This document shows, one piece after another, positions 1-7,688 of a stretch of DNA of 10,184 nucleotides (the first letter of the stretch is position 1; each line of letters begins with the position of its first letter). The notes below the pieces were generated by a model, which saw only the letters and a list, made by a program, of their open reading frames with translations, was not told the DNA's origin and made no database searches. The stretch is from the NCBI GenBank assembly GCA_035687895.1, contig DASRUE010000227.1, forward strand, positions 1 through 10,184. The letters run 5' to 3'. Position numbers and translations under genes: made by a program. Source of the stretch: JAERML01 sp035687895 (GTDB lineage Bacteria > Bacteroidota > Ignavibacteria > UBA10030 > UBA6906).

Positions 1-1
1 C

Positions 2-898
2 AGCGCTTCTGATGTGAGAATTGTCTTTGCTACAGCAAACGGCCTTTTGTATATGGTGGATGATCAGCTCAACATCGTCTCTGGCTTTCCGGTGACCACC
101 GGTGGGCCCGTTACACAGCCACCGGCGCTGGCCGATGTTGATGGCGATGGCATCAGGGATATTGTGGTCTTCAGCGAAAATCGGATCTGTGTCTACAACT
201 ATGCCGGAGCGTCGCTCGATAATTTTCCCTGGACCGTATCTACCGATGAGCCTCTGTCTTCTCCTCCCATTATCGCGGACCTGACAGGAGACGGGATAGT
301 GGAAATTGCCGGTGCGACCATCAACGGACTTGTTGTGGCGGTCGACCGGAGCGGACAAATGGCACGTGGTTTCCCGTTGCAGTCGGGAAGAGGAAATCAG
401 TCAGTAGCAGCGTTCACGATCAACCCCGGCTCCTTGAGGGCTTCAGGATTGGGTCTTGTTGTGGGATCGTCGGAAAACGGCTCGGTCTCAGGCTGGATGA
501 CCGGGTCTTTACCCAATATCGTGTCTCCCAACCAGCCCTGGCCGCAATATCAAAAAGACGCGCAGCACAGCGGGCTTGCCACCGAGCAGTTAACGCGCAC
601 CCCGTTGAGCTCGGAGTTCTTCCCGGAGAACAGGGCCTACAATTGGCCGAACCCCGTGTACAACGGAAAGACATTCATCCGCTACTTTGTGAAGGAAGAC
701 GCAGCAGTCAGCATCAAGATTTTCGACCTCTCCGGCGATCTGGTGACGGAGCTTGCGGGTCCGGGTGTTGGAGGATTGGATAATGAGGTGGAGTGGAATG
801 TGGGTGGGGTGCAAAGCGGTATTTACTTTGCACGGATCGAGGCGAACGGTGCAGGAGCGAATGGTGTGGCGGTGGTGAAAGTGGCGGTGGTGAAATGA
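2..898 (+). CDS. FG-GAP/VCBS-type repeat protein with T9SS type A-like C-terminal sorting domain (5' partial)
   Basis: This is the C-terminal part of a secreted repeat protein. The frame is open to the left edge, so the GTG at 14 is not taken as the true start. The visible part has beta-propeller-like repeats with calcium-loop-type motifs (ALADVDGDGIRDIVV at about 130-175, then IIADLTGDGIVEIAG). A WPQYQKDAQHSG motif near 540-573 is typical of the end of such propellers in Bacteroidota. The last 85 or so residues look like a T9SS type A sorting domain: a YNWPNPVYNG opening (family form NYPNPF), then IKIFDLSGDLV, then SGIYFARIEA, ending in a basic KVAVVK. In that family the domain directs export through the SprA/Sov pore and is usually cleaved at the surface. 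The final ten residues are an exact duplicate, VAVVK-VAVVK. The stop TGA overlaps the next ATG, suggesting translational coupling. The passenger function is unknown. The sorting-domain call is by motif only. Confidence 0.85.
   Translation, partial: SASDVRIVFATANGLLYMVDDQLNIVSGFPVTTGGPVTQPPALADVDGDGIRDIVVFSENRICVYNYAGASLDNFPWTVSTDEPLSSPPIIADLTGDGIVEIAGATINGLVVAVDRSGQMARGFPLQSGRGNQSVAAFTINPGSLRASGLGLVVGSSENGSVSGWMTGSLPNIVSPNQPWPQYQKDAQHSGLATEQLTRTPLSSEFFPENRAYNWPNPVYNGKTFIRYFVKEDAAVSIKIFDLSGDLVTELAGPGVGGLDNEVEWNVGGVQSGIYFARIEANGAGANGVAVVKVAVVK
866..895 (+). repeat. Exact 15-bp tandem duplication at the 3' end of the cargo gene
   Basis: The unit GTGGCGGTGGTGAAA occurs twice back to back (866-880 and 881-895). 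It is in frame and encodes VAVVK twice as the last ten residues of the upstream protein. The last base of the second copy (895) is also the A of the ATG that starts the next gene. It therefore abuts the stop/start overlap, and a change in copy number would lengthen the tail by five residues without altering either frame. Confidence 0.95.
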
Positions 899-3800
899 CA
901 CGTATCGATATGCGAGAAACCTCTCCAGGGTTGTGCGACACTCCCCGGCTTGCTGCTATTCTCCCTCTGGTAGTTGTCCTGTTGTTCTGTTTGTGTTCAC
1001 CGCATCAAGTATCGGCCCAACGCGTGCCGCGTGTTCAGGTGGATTTCTATCATCCCGAGCTTGAATGGAAGACGATCGAGACGGAACACTTCTTTGTCCA
1101 CTACCACGATGGTGCGGAACGGACCGCCCGCGTGGTCACGAAAATCGTCGAGGATATTTACGAACCGGTTACCTCACTGTACGGACACGTCCCTGATCAG
1201 AAAGTCAGCTTCATCATCCGGGATCACGATGATATCTCGAACGGCGCCGCCTATTTTTACGACAACAAAGTCGAGATCTATGCGCCAAGCATGGACTTCG
1301 AGTTCCGGGGGACGCACAACTGGCTTCGGAATGTCATCACCCACGAGTTCACCCACATCGTCCAGATGCAGACGGCAATGAAGTTCGGCCGCACGATGCC
1401 GGCCTTTTATCTCCAGTGGCTTGGCTATGAATCGGAGCGGCGTCCCGATGTGCTTTATGGCTTCCCCAACAAGATCGTCTCCTTCCCGATCTCCGGCTTT
1501 GTTGTACCGGTCTGGTTTGCCGAGGGCGTTGCCCAGTACAACCGCAAGGAGCTTCGGTACGATTTCTGGGATGCACATCGCGACATGATTCTGCGCTCCT
1601 ACGTTCTCGACGGCAACATGCTCACGTGGGAACAGATGTCGGTGTTTGGCAAAACCAGCCTCGGGAATGAGTCATCGTACAATGCCGGCTTTGCCTTCGT
1701 CCACTACATCGCTCAGCGCTTCGGCGAGGAGAAGATCAATGAGATTTCTCGAAGCCTCGCACGCCTTACGGAAGTGACGATCGATGGCGCGATCGAGCGG
1801 GCCGTTGGACGCAAGGGAAGTCTTGTCTATGAAGATTGGAAAGCGGAGATGATGTCAAGTTACGCGGGGCGTGTTGCTCCGATACGACAGGATCTGCGAG
1901 AAGGTTCCCCTATCATCTATTATGAAGAGGGAGATGATCTCCACATCAGCCCGGGAGGTCCGGACGAGAAGATGACGCTGCATGCCGCCGGGTACACCCC
2001 GGCCATAGCTGATATGCAGCCCTGTTGCCGTGCCATCGCGGAAACCGGATTTGCCAATCTCCATCCGAAGTTCTCCCCCGAAGGGAAGCGCCTCGCGTTT
2101 GTCAGCACAGGCACCGGAGATTACTTCAGCCAGTCGTCGTTGTATATTGACGACCTACAAACGCGGATAGCAAAGCCTGTGCAAACCAGAGTGAGCACGT
2201 CGCTCTGCTGGTCACCGGATGGAACGAAGATTTACTACGGCCGCTCCACCCGGGACAATCCTCATTACTCGTATCAGACTGATCTTTATGTGTATGATGT
2301 TCAGAGGGATGAGGAGACGAGACTGACCCATGGCAAGAGGGCGATGAGCCCCGCAGTGTCGCCGGATGGGAAGCGGATTGCATTCGTCGTGAATCACGAC
2401 GGGACAACGAACATCGCGGTGATGAACCTTGATGGCTCTGACGACAAAATCATCACACCGTACGCCAATGGTGAGCAGGTGTACACGCCTGTGTGGAGCC
2501 CATCGGGCGACCGGATTCTGTTTGATTATTCCGTGAAAGACGGACGCGACATTGCGTGGGTGAAACCGGATGGCTCCGACCTCCAATTCCTTGTAACGGG
2601 CCCGGATGATTCCCGCGGAGGAACGTTTATGCCTGTCGGCACGCGCATCCTGTTCAGCTCGGACCGGACCGGCATCTTCAATCTTTATACTTACGATCTC
2701 GAAACAACAAAGATCGCCCAGATTTCCAATGTCCTTGGGGGCGCTTTCATGCCGACGGTGAATGCCGAGGGGCGGATTGTCTACTCCGCGTATACTTCGA
2801 AAGGGTACAAGCTCTGCGAGATGGTGAATCCGGTGGAGATGGGTGAAGGAGAGCATCATTATGTGAGCCTTCCGGGCGCTGCGTCAATCGAGAAGAGCGG
2901 ACCGCTTGCCCTGGCGTCCAACGGAAGTGTTGCAACGACCCAGTTTGACTGGCACTCGCTCCGCTCGTATGATGACACACAGCTTCCGCCGCTGGATGCC
3001 AAGCCATACCGGAGCAAATTCACGAACCTGAGCATCGTCCCGTTCCTACGGATCGACAACTACAACCCGAAGAACAAAGCGTTCGAAGTCCTGAAGCCCG
3101 GTGTGTATCTCTTCTCGAACGAGATCCTGGAAAAGCTCTCCTTCTTTGCCGGTGTCGCGCTAAATACACAACTCGAGCGTGACCTTTTTGTCCAGTTCAG
3201 CTATCGGGGTCGGATCCCCGGGATGTACCAGTTGGGGCTCGAACCGGTGACATCCATCGAAGCTTACAACGTCACGCGGAAAACGGATAACGCTCTCGAA
3301 CTTGGCAACGAAGTTATTCCCATTGACGTCACATATAATTTGACCGAATTTGATTTCGTGTTGAACCAACCGCTTGTTCCGGCCGTAGCCGAGGTGGAGT
3401 TCCGCTATGTACACAGCCGTTACACGTCGATAATCGAAAGTTTTATCAACCCGTTTGACAACCGTGTCGTCTCTGCCTCCAGCGACCTCTACCTGATCTC
3501 AAACACCCTGTCGCTTACGGTTCGGGTGGACGCGGTTCCGCGATCCCGGACGGATGAAATCAACCCTCTCGGGAGGGAGGTCCGCTTCAATGTCTCCCGT
3601 GACCTGAATAAGTTCAATGGTGACGGCGAGTATGAAATCAGTTCAACGGGACTTGTCCCCGTGTACAAGAACGTGAACTTCACGCGGGTTGAGCTTCTCT
3701 GGAAAGAACACATCCCCTTCTTCTTCAAAAACCACACGCTCACCGCTTCTGTGAAAGGGGGCTCGATTCTCGGGCCGGAGGTCGACGAGTTTTTTGATTT

Positions 3801-4203
3801 CTATGCCGGTGGTCTCATCGGGATGAAGGGGTATCCGTTCTATTCCCTTGGCGGCAATGAGATGGCCATCGGCGGACTGAACTACCGTTTCCCGCTCGCG
3901 CACAACCTGGATATTCGATTCCTGCCCATCTATTTTGATAAGCTCTACGCGTCATTCTACGCTGATATCGGCAATGCATGGACCGGGAAAATCCCAAACC
4001 TGAGGCAATTCAAAACGGATGCCGGTGTGGAGTTGCGACTCGAGTCGTTTTCCTTCTATGCATACCCAACACGGGTCTTCCTCAACGTTGCATACGGCTT
4101 TGACCAGTTCACACGTTTAGTCCGGAGTCGTAACCAGGTGGTCACGTACGGCAAGGAGTGGAGCGTCTACTTCGGCGTTCTTTTCGGATTCGATTTTGAC
4201 TAA
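895..4203 (+). CDS. Gluzincin (peptidase MA-like) - TolB/PD40 beta-propeller - Omp85/D15-like barrel fusion protein
   Basis: Probable outer-membrane protein of 1102 residues with a soluble metalloprotease and propeller. Start: the ATG at 895 overlaps the previous stop (ATGA) and gives a signal peptide with a hydrophobic core at about residues 19-34 and likely cleavage after VSA41; the in-frame ATG at 910 would also serve. Peptidase domain: H150-E-F-T-H154 (HExxH) and WFAEG with E210, spaced 56 residues, match zinc ligands of the MA-like gluzincins, so catalytic residues look intact. Propeller: PD40/TolB repeats begin at about residues 389, 436, 484 and 530 (SPDGKRIAF-type) and continue to about 640. 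Barrel: from about residue 706 to the end, with GGLIGMKGYPFYSLGGN (about 972-988) and GGLNYRFPL resembling Omp85/D15 barrels. No POTRA domain is apparent. Substrate unknown. Such proteins are often labelled 'biopolymer transporter Tol' or PD40 proteins. The topology is inferred. Confidence 0.88.
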   Translation: MTRIDMRETSPGLCDTPRLAAILPLVVVLLFCLCSPHQVSAQRVPRVQVDFYHPELEWKTIETEHFFVHYHDGAERTARVVTKIVEDIYEPVTSLYGHVPDQKVSFIIRDHDDISNGAAYFYDNKVEIYAPSMDFEFRGTHNWLRNVITHEFTHIVQMQTAMKFGRTMPAFYLQWLGYESERRPDVLYGFPNKIVSFPISGFVVPVWFAEGVAQYNRKELRYDFWDAHRDMILRSYVLDGNMLTWEQMSVFGKTSLGNESSYNAGFAFVHYIAQRFGEEKINEISRSLARLTEVTIDGAIERAVGRKGSLVYEDWKAEMMSSYAGRVAPIRQDLREGSPIIYYEEGDDLHISPGGPDEKMTLHAAGYTPAIADMQPCCRAIAETGFANLHPKFSPEGKRLAFVSTGTGDYFSQSSLYIDDLQTRIAKPVQTRVSTSLCWSPDGTKIYYGRSTRDNPHYSYQTDLYVYDVQRDEETRLTHGKRAMSPAVSPDGKRIAFVVNHDGTTNIAVMNLDGSDDKIITPYANGEQVYTPVWSPSGDRILFDYSVKDGRDIAWVKPDGSDLQFLVTGPDDSRGGTFMPVGTRILFSSDRTGIFNLYTYDLETTKIAQISNVLGGAFMPTVNAEGRIVYSAYTSKGYKLCEMVNPVEMGEGEHHYVSLPGAASIEKSGPLALASNGSVATTQFDWHSLRSYDDTQLPPLDAKPYRSKFTNLSIVPFLRIDNYNPKNKAFEVLKPGVYLFSNEILEKLSFFAGVALNTQLERDLFVQFSYRGRIPGMYQLGLEPVTSIEAYNVTRKTDNALELGNEVIPIDVTYNLTEFDFVLNQPLVPAVAEVEFRYVHSRYTSIIESFINPFDNRVVSASSDLYLISNTLSLTVRVDAVPRSRTDEINPLGREVRFNVSRDLNKFNGDGEYEISSTGLVPVYKNVNFTRVELLWKEHIPFFFKNHTLTASVKGGSILGPEVDEFFDFYAGGLIGMKGYPFYSLGGNEMAIGGLNYRFPLAHNLDIRFLPIYFDKLYASFYADIGNAWTGKIPNLRQFKTDAGVELRLESFSFYAYPTRVFLNVAYGFDQFTRLVRSRNQVVTYGKEWSVYFGVLFGFDFD

Positions 4204-4212
4204 TCACAGATC

Positions 4213-4217
4213 AGGAG
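4213..4217 (+). promoter_or_regulatory. Shine-Dalgarno (AGGAG) for the 302-residue exported protein
   Basis: AGGAG lies seven bases before the ATG at 4225, within the 21-bp gap after the fusion-protein stop. It is the clearest ribosome binding site in the window and supports the chosen start. No promoter or terminator is visible in the gap, which agrees with cotranscription from upstream. Confidence 0.75.
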
Positions 4218-4224
4218 CGTTCAC

Positions 4225-5133
4225 ATGAAACAATATTGGATTGCTCTCTTCTTTGTTGTTGGTATTTCCAGCGGATGGTCTGCTGATGGCATTCGTTTGA
4301 TCGGAGAAGGCAAAACGCCCCAGCAAACGTTCACGGGAAATATGCGGGTGGATTTCTTTGGGCAAACGGAATTTGCTCTCTCACCGCAGGTGCAGGAGGA
4401 GATTGGCGGGGGAGTGCCAGTGCGCAAATCACCGTTCCTTGCTGCAGGGTTGTCGCTGGTGGTACCAGGTGCGGGAGAATTCTACACGGGGCGCTACTGG
4501 GAGGCAGCAGCGTTTCTTGCCGCCGATGTTGCAGCGTGGGCGCTTGCATACTCGTACGACAAGCGTGGGGACCGCCAGACAGATTACTTTCAGGATTATG
4601 CCAACCAGCACTGGAATCCGCTCCGCTACGCCGAATGGACCGTTGCCAATGCCTCCGCTATCAATCCGGCTATTACAAACGTTGGACAATATGCCGTTGT
4701 GAACAATGGGTCGGTCAATTGGCCCGAGCTCAACCGATTGGAACGAGACATTGGCCGGTGGTACTCACACACGCTTCCGTCATACGGCGAGCAACAGTAC
4801 TTTGAACTGATTGGGAAGTACCAGCAGTTTTATCAGGGTTGGGATGACCGGGATGCCAGCCTGATCACCTATGAAGGAATATCCCAGAGGCTGGAGTCCG
4901 GATACTCGAACTTCAAATATTACTCGGGCGAACGCGGCAAAGCCAACAGCTACTACAACACCGCCTCAACCTGGGTGACGGTAGCGATCATCAACCATGT
5001 GGTAAGTGCCGCGTATGCTGCCCTGGGTGCCGGTTGGCATAACAAGGCGCACGCATCGCTGGGCTTGCAGCAAATACCCGTGGGTATCGGCTATGCGCGT
5101 GTGCCGGTGGTGAAGCTCTCGTACGGTCTGTAA
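4225..5133 (+). CDS. Exported protein with DUF5683-like hydrophobic core, function unknown
   Basis: 302 residues. A signal peptide is likely (MKQYWIALFFVVGISSGWSA, cleavage after about A20), giving a periplasmic or envelope protein. The recognisable part is residues 68-110: RKSPFLAAGLSLVVPGAGEFYTGRYW followed by a hydrophobic helix (AAAFLAADVAAWALAYSY). This resembles the PGxGQxYnGqyWk pattern of DUF5683-like proteins in Bacteroidota. It is followed by RGDRQTDYFQDYANQHWNPLRYAEW (about 114-138), an acidic/aromatic segment, and a C-terminal helix containing INHVVSAAYAALGAGWHN (about 256-273), so at least two membrane-associated helices are possible. It lies 21 bp after the fusion gene and is probably cotranscribed, suggesting a shared envelope role. 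Its stop is 13 bp from the converging lptG stop. Family assignment is tentative and no biochemical function is proposed. Confidence 0.8.
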   Translation: MKQYWIALFFVVGISSGWSADGIRLIGEGKTPQQTFTGNMRVDFFGQTEFALSPQVQEEIGGGVPVRKSPFLAAGLSLVVPGAGEFYTGRYWEAAAFLAADVAAWALAYSYDKRGDRQTDYFQDYANQHWNPLRYAEWTVANASAINPAITNVGQYAVVNNGSVNWPELNRLERDIGRWYSHTLPSYGEQQYFELIGKYQQFYQGWDDRDASLITYEGISQRLESGYSNFKYYSGERGKANSYYNTASTWVTVAIINHVVSAAYAALGAGWHNKAHASLGLQQIPVGIGYARVPVVKLSYGL

Positions 5134-5146
5134 CATTTCGGGAACT

Positions 5147-6232
5147 CTACTTCCGTACCCGCAACATTACCACGATCGCCCCGATGAGGAACATGATGTT
5201 CGCGAGCCAGGCCGTTAGCAGTGGATGGATGTCTCCGTTGTAGCCGAAGACCTGGCTCACCTTCATGAATATGAGATAGATAAAGCAGATCAATAAACTG
5301 ATACCGAGCTGCACACCAACTCCACCCCGCCTCCGGACCGAAGAAAAAGGAACACCGAATAGCACGACAATCACGGATGCGAACGGGAACGATATCTTGC
5401 TGTAAAAATCCACCAGCCAACGTGCAACATCCTGTCCTGACCGCTGCTGGCTCTCGATGAAGTACTTCAACGTGTAGTAATCCATCTCATCCGGTTTCTC
5501 CTGCTTCTTGCGAAGGTCTTCCGGGTCGAAGTGAAGCCGGCCTGCGGGCGAGGTATCGAATTCCTCCAACCGCTCCTTGCCATCCACGAACCAACGCCGC
5601 ACACCGTTGTGCAGGATCCAGACCCGTGCCGTGGTATCCCATTGCATGCTCACGGCGTCCACGCGGCCGGTCAACACCGTAAGATTGGTATCGTTGAAGT
5701 CCTGGATGCTCACGCGTGTTGCGATGTTGCGAGCGTCATCAAAATACCCAAGCGAGAGGATTCGTGTAGGACTGTCCTGGAAATAGATGTTTGCCCCGGA
5801 GGCGGAGACGTAGTTGCGCTGGAGATACACCCGTTCGATGGTAAACTTCGTTTTGTTTGCTGAGGGAACAACCCAGCCATTGAAGTACACCGATGCTGCA
5901 CTGACGATCATAGCAACAACGACATACGGCACCATGGTACGATAAAGGCTGATGCCACTCGATTTCAGAGCAGTCAACTCCCCCTGTGTGGACAAGCGGG
6001 CGGTTACAAAGAGGCTTGCCAACAACATTGCGACCGGCATAATGAGTTTGACGATCTCGGGGATAAAGAAAAAGTAGTACCGAGCGATGACTGCGGTGGT
6101 TGCCTGCCTGTCAATGAAATCGTCCAGGTGCTCGACCGCATCAATGACAATAAAGACGATCGTGACAGCAATGAGAGAGAATAGGGCCGACACAAGGAAC
6201 TGCTTGATGATATACCGGTCGATCAGTTTCAT
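5147..6232 (-). CDS. lptG: LPS export ABC transporter permease LptG
   Basis: 361 residues, the usual size for the LptF/LptG (YjgP/YjgQ) permease family. With LptF and the LptB ATPase it extracts LPS from the inner membrane and passes it to the LptC-LptA bridge. Architecture: N-terminal membrane segments at about 11-30, 53-78 and 100-117; a periplasmic beta-rich domain at about 120-250; and C-terminal segments at about 279-296, 306-323 and 338-357. The cytoplasmic loop ELTALKSSGISLYR (85-98) is the family coupling-helix region. SGQDVARWLVDFYSKI (265-280) and KVSQVFG (324-330) resemble E. coli LptG more than LptF, which fixes the paralogue. The lysines near the end of the first membrane helix in E. 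coli LptG are replaced here by an acidic stretch (DAVEHLDDFIDRQ). The start ATG shares one base with the lptF stop (TGATG), indicating coupled translation. Confidence 0.93.
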   Translation of the reverse strand: MKLIDRYIIKQFLVSALFSLIAVTIVFIVIDAVEHLDDFIDRQATTAVIARYYFFFIPEIVKLIMPVAMLLASLFVTARLSTQGELTALKSSGISLYRTMVPYVVVAMIVSAASVYFNGWVVPSANKTKFTIERVYLQRNYVSASGANIYFQDSPTRILSLGYFDDARNIATRVSIQDFNDTNLTVLTGRVDAVSMQWDTTARVWILHNGVRRWFVDGKERLEEFDTSPAGRLHFDPEDLRKKQEKPDEMDYYTLKYFIESQQRSGQDVARWLVDFYSKISFPFASVIVVLFGVPFSSVRRRGGVGVQLGISLLICFIYLIFMKVSQVFGYNGDIHPLLTAWLANIMFLIGAIVVMLRVRK

Positions 6233-7653
6233 CAGAGGGAAGGATCGTCTCCAGGTTCATCGGGGAGTTTGGTTCGCCACTGTTTGGGGATGAAGCGTTG
6301 GAGCGCATCCCAGCGGATGATGGCCGTTTCCCTGCCGATCCGGTAGGTGAGGTACATGCCAACGATGCCGAGGATGACATTGGCAAACCACATTCCCCAG
6401 AAGGGGGACGCGATGTCCCGGTCGGCAAGGTTCTCGCCACCCTTCAGACACGCCCAGTAGAGGACGAAGAAGCCAAGGCTGAGCGTCGCCGCAACCCCGA
6501 ATCCCCCCTTGCGGGCCATGATGCCGAGGGGCGCACCGATGAGGACGAAAACGACACAGGCTGCAGGAATGGAGTATTTCTTGTGAATCTCCACCAGATA
6601 TTGATCCATCTGCTTGTCCACCATTTCGATGACGATATGAGAGTTGGTCACCGAGGAACTCATCAGACGGGCAGAATTCAATGCAGAGGTCGTCGGGGGG
6701 TCGACGCGTGGACGCATCCCACCGGGTGCAAAGGGGTTCTTGGTTCCTGCCAGAAGATGCTCCATATCCCGGCTCACCACAGTTTGGAGGTTCTCCTCAA
6801 GCTTCTCACGTTCTCTGGCCAGGCTATCGACAATGCCGATCATCGCCTCGGCGCTAAGTTCACGGTCTCCACGGGAGATGGTCCCCTCGGCGGACCGGGC
6901 GAAGTCAAAACCCTCCACGTCCATGGCAATCCGGTGGTTCTGGAACTCAAGCCGGCGGTAAGAAGTCATCTTCGCCAGGTCGAGTTCGTGAATCTCGCCG
7001 CTTTGGAGGTCCATCACCAGCTTGCGATAGTCGGGTGAGAAGGAGATGGTCCCCCGCTCCGCGGTGATAACCACGTTGCTATTAGGGTTCGTGAAGTCAT
7101 AGATGGTGACGCCTTCGAGGTCGTTGGTTTTTTCGAAGGTCTTTCGGACCAGAATGCTGTAACCCGCGATATCCTGAGAGAAGAGCCCTGCCACCAGATT
7201 CAATGTTGGCTTGGTGCGTCGGATGTCGATCGTCAAGGTCTTAGCCCGGTGGTTCGCCTCCGGGAGAACATGGTTATTGAAAAGGATAAGGAGATACATC
7301 ACAACCAGTGATGCGAGCACAACGGGCGTCATCATCCGGTAAATGCTCATGCCGCTTGCTTTCATGGCAGTGATCTCGTTCTTCGAAGAGAGGTCGCCAA
7401 AGGCCATGAGTGTCGCAACGAGCACCGACATCGGCACCGCAAGCACAACCATCCACGCCAGGTTCAGCGCGATCAACTCGATGATGATCCAAGCGGTAAG
7501 ACCCTTGCCAACGAGTTGATCGATGAACTTCATGACGAACTGCAACAGGAAGAGAAACATCAGCGTGCAGAGAGAGAAAACGAAAGGCCCGATGTGTGCA
7601 CGAAGCAGATAGCGGGAAAACAGCATCCACTGGGGAAGAAAGCGGGATTTCAT
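6232..7653 (-). CDS. lptF: LPS export ABC transporter permease LptF, long form
   Basis: 473 residues, about 100 more than E. coli LptF. Membrane segments lie at about 22-41, 56-84, 105-127, 364-379, 386-403 and 416-437, and the cytoplasmic EITAMKASGMSIYR loop at 93-106 is the family signature. The C-terminal LKGGENLADRDIASPFWGMWFANV segment (403-425) matches the E. coli LptF ending better than LptG. The extra length is mostly residues about 265-350: a charged, probably coiled-coil stretch (SLAREREKLEENLQ) and a Pro/Ser/Thr-rich linker between the periplasmic beta domain and the fourth membrane helix. A cytoplasmic tail follows residue 440. It pairs with LptG in the LptB2FG transporter and precedes lptG with a one-base overlap. 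The ATG at 7626 (MLFSRYLLR) fits the usual family N-terminus, so the start could be nine codons later. Confidence 0.92.
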   Translation of the reverse strand: MKSRFLPQWMLFSRYLLRAHIGPFVFSLCTLMFLFLLQFVMKFIDQLVGKGLTAWIIIELIALNLAWMVVLAVPMSVLVATLMAFGDLSSKNEITAMKASGMSIYRMMTPVVLASLVVMYLLILFNNHVLPEANHRAKTLTIDIRRTKPTLNLVAGLFSQDIAGYSILVRKTFEKTNDLEGVTIYDFTNPNSNVVITAERGTISFSPDYRKLVMDLQSGEIHELDLAKMTSYRRLEFQNHRIAMDVEGFDFARSAEGTISRGDRELSAEAMIGIVDSLAREREKLEENLQTVVSRDMEHLLAGTKNPFAPGGMRPRVDPPTTSALNSARLMSSSVTNSHIVIEMVDKQMDQYLVEIHKKYSIPAACVVFVLIGAPLGIMARKGGFGVAATLSLGFFVLYWACLKGGENLADRDIASPFWGMWFANVILGIVGMYLTYRIGRETAIIRWDALQRFIPKQWRTKLPDEPGDDPSL

Positions 7654-7657
7654 GCTG

Positions 7658-7688
7658 CTAATATACTCTACATTCTCTTCTTTTCCAA
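7658..7688 (-). promoter_or_regulatory. Candidate Bacteroidota-type promoter for lptFG
   Basis: On the minus strand TTG (7688-7686) is followed after 20 bp by TATATTAG (7665-7658). This is close to the -33 TTG / -7 TAnnTTTG pattern of Bacteroidota housekeeping promoters. Transcription would begin at or within a few bases of the ATG at 7653, so the message would be nearly leaderless if that start is used, or have a short leader if the ATG at 7626 is used. Pattern match by eye only. Confidence 0.4.

Noticed and set aside
793..894. Upstream in-frame extension of the peptidase-barrel gene from a GTG-type start at 793
   Set aside because: It lies wholly inside the sorting-domain coding region of the previous gene and would bury the signal peptide; the ATGA overlap at 895 is the natural start.
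2212..2859. 215-codon minus-strand frame within the peptidase-propeller gene
   Set aside because: It is antisense to strongly recognisable PD40 repeats, with no family pattern of its own; a codon-bias shadow.
5134..5160. Possible bidirectional terminator between the converging genes
   Set aside because: Only a 4-bp GGAA/TTCC stem is present, with no T-run on either side; the gap is 13 bp and termination must occur elsewhere or by another mechanism.
6298..7038. 246-codon plus-strand frame within lptF
   Set aside because: It is antisense to LptF, which has clear family motifs; the translation is His/Asp/Gly-rich without recognisable domains.
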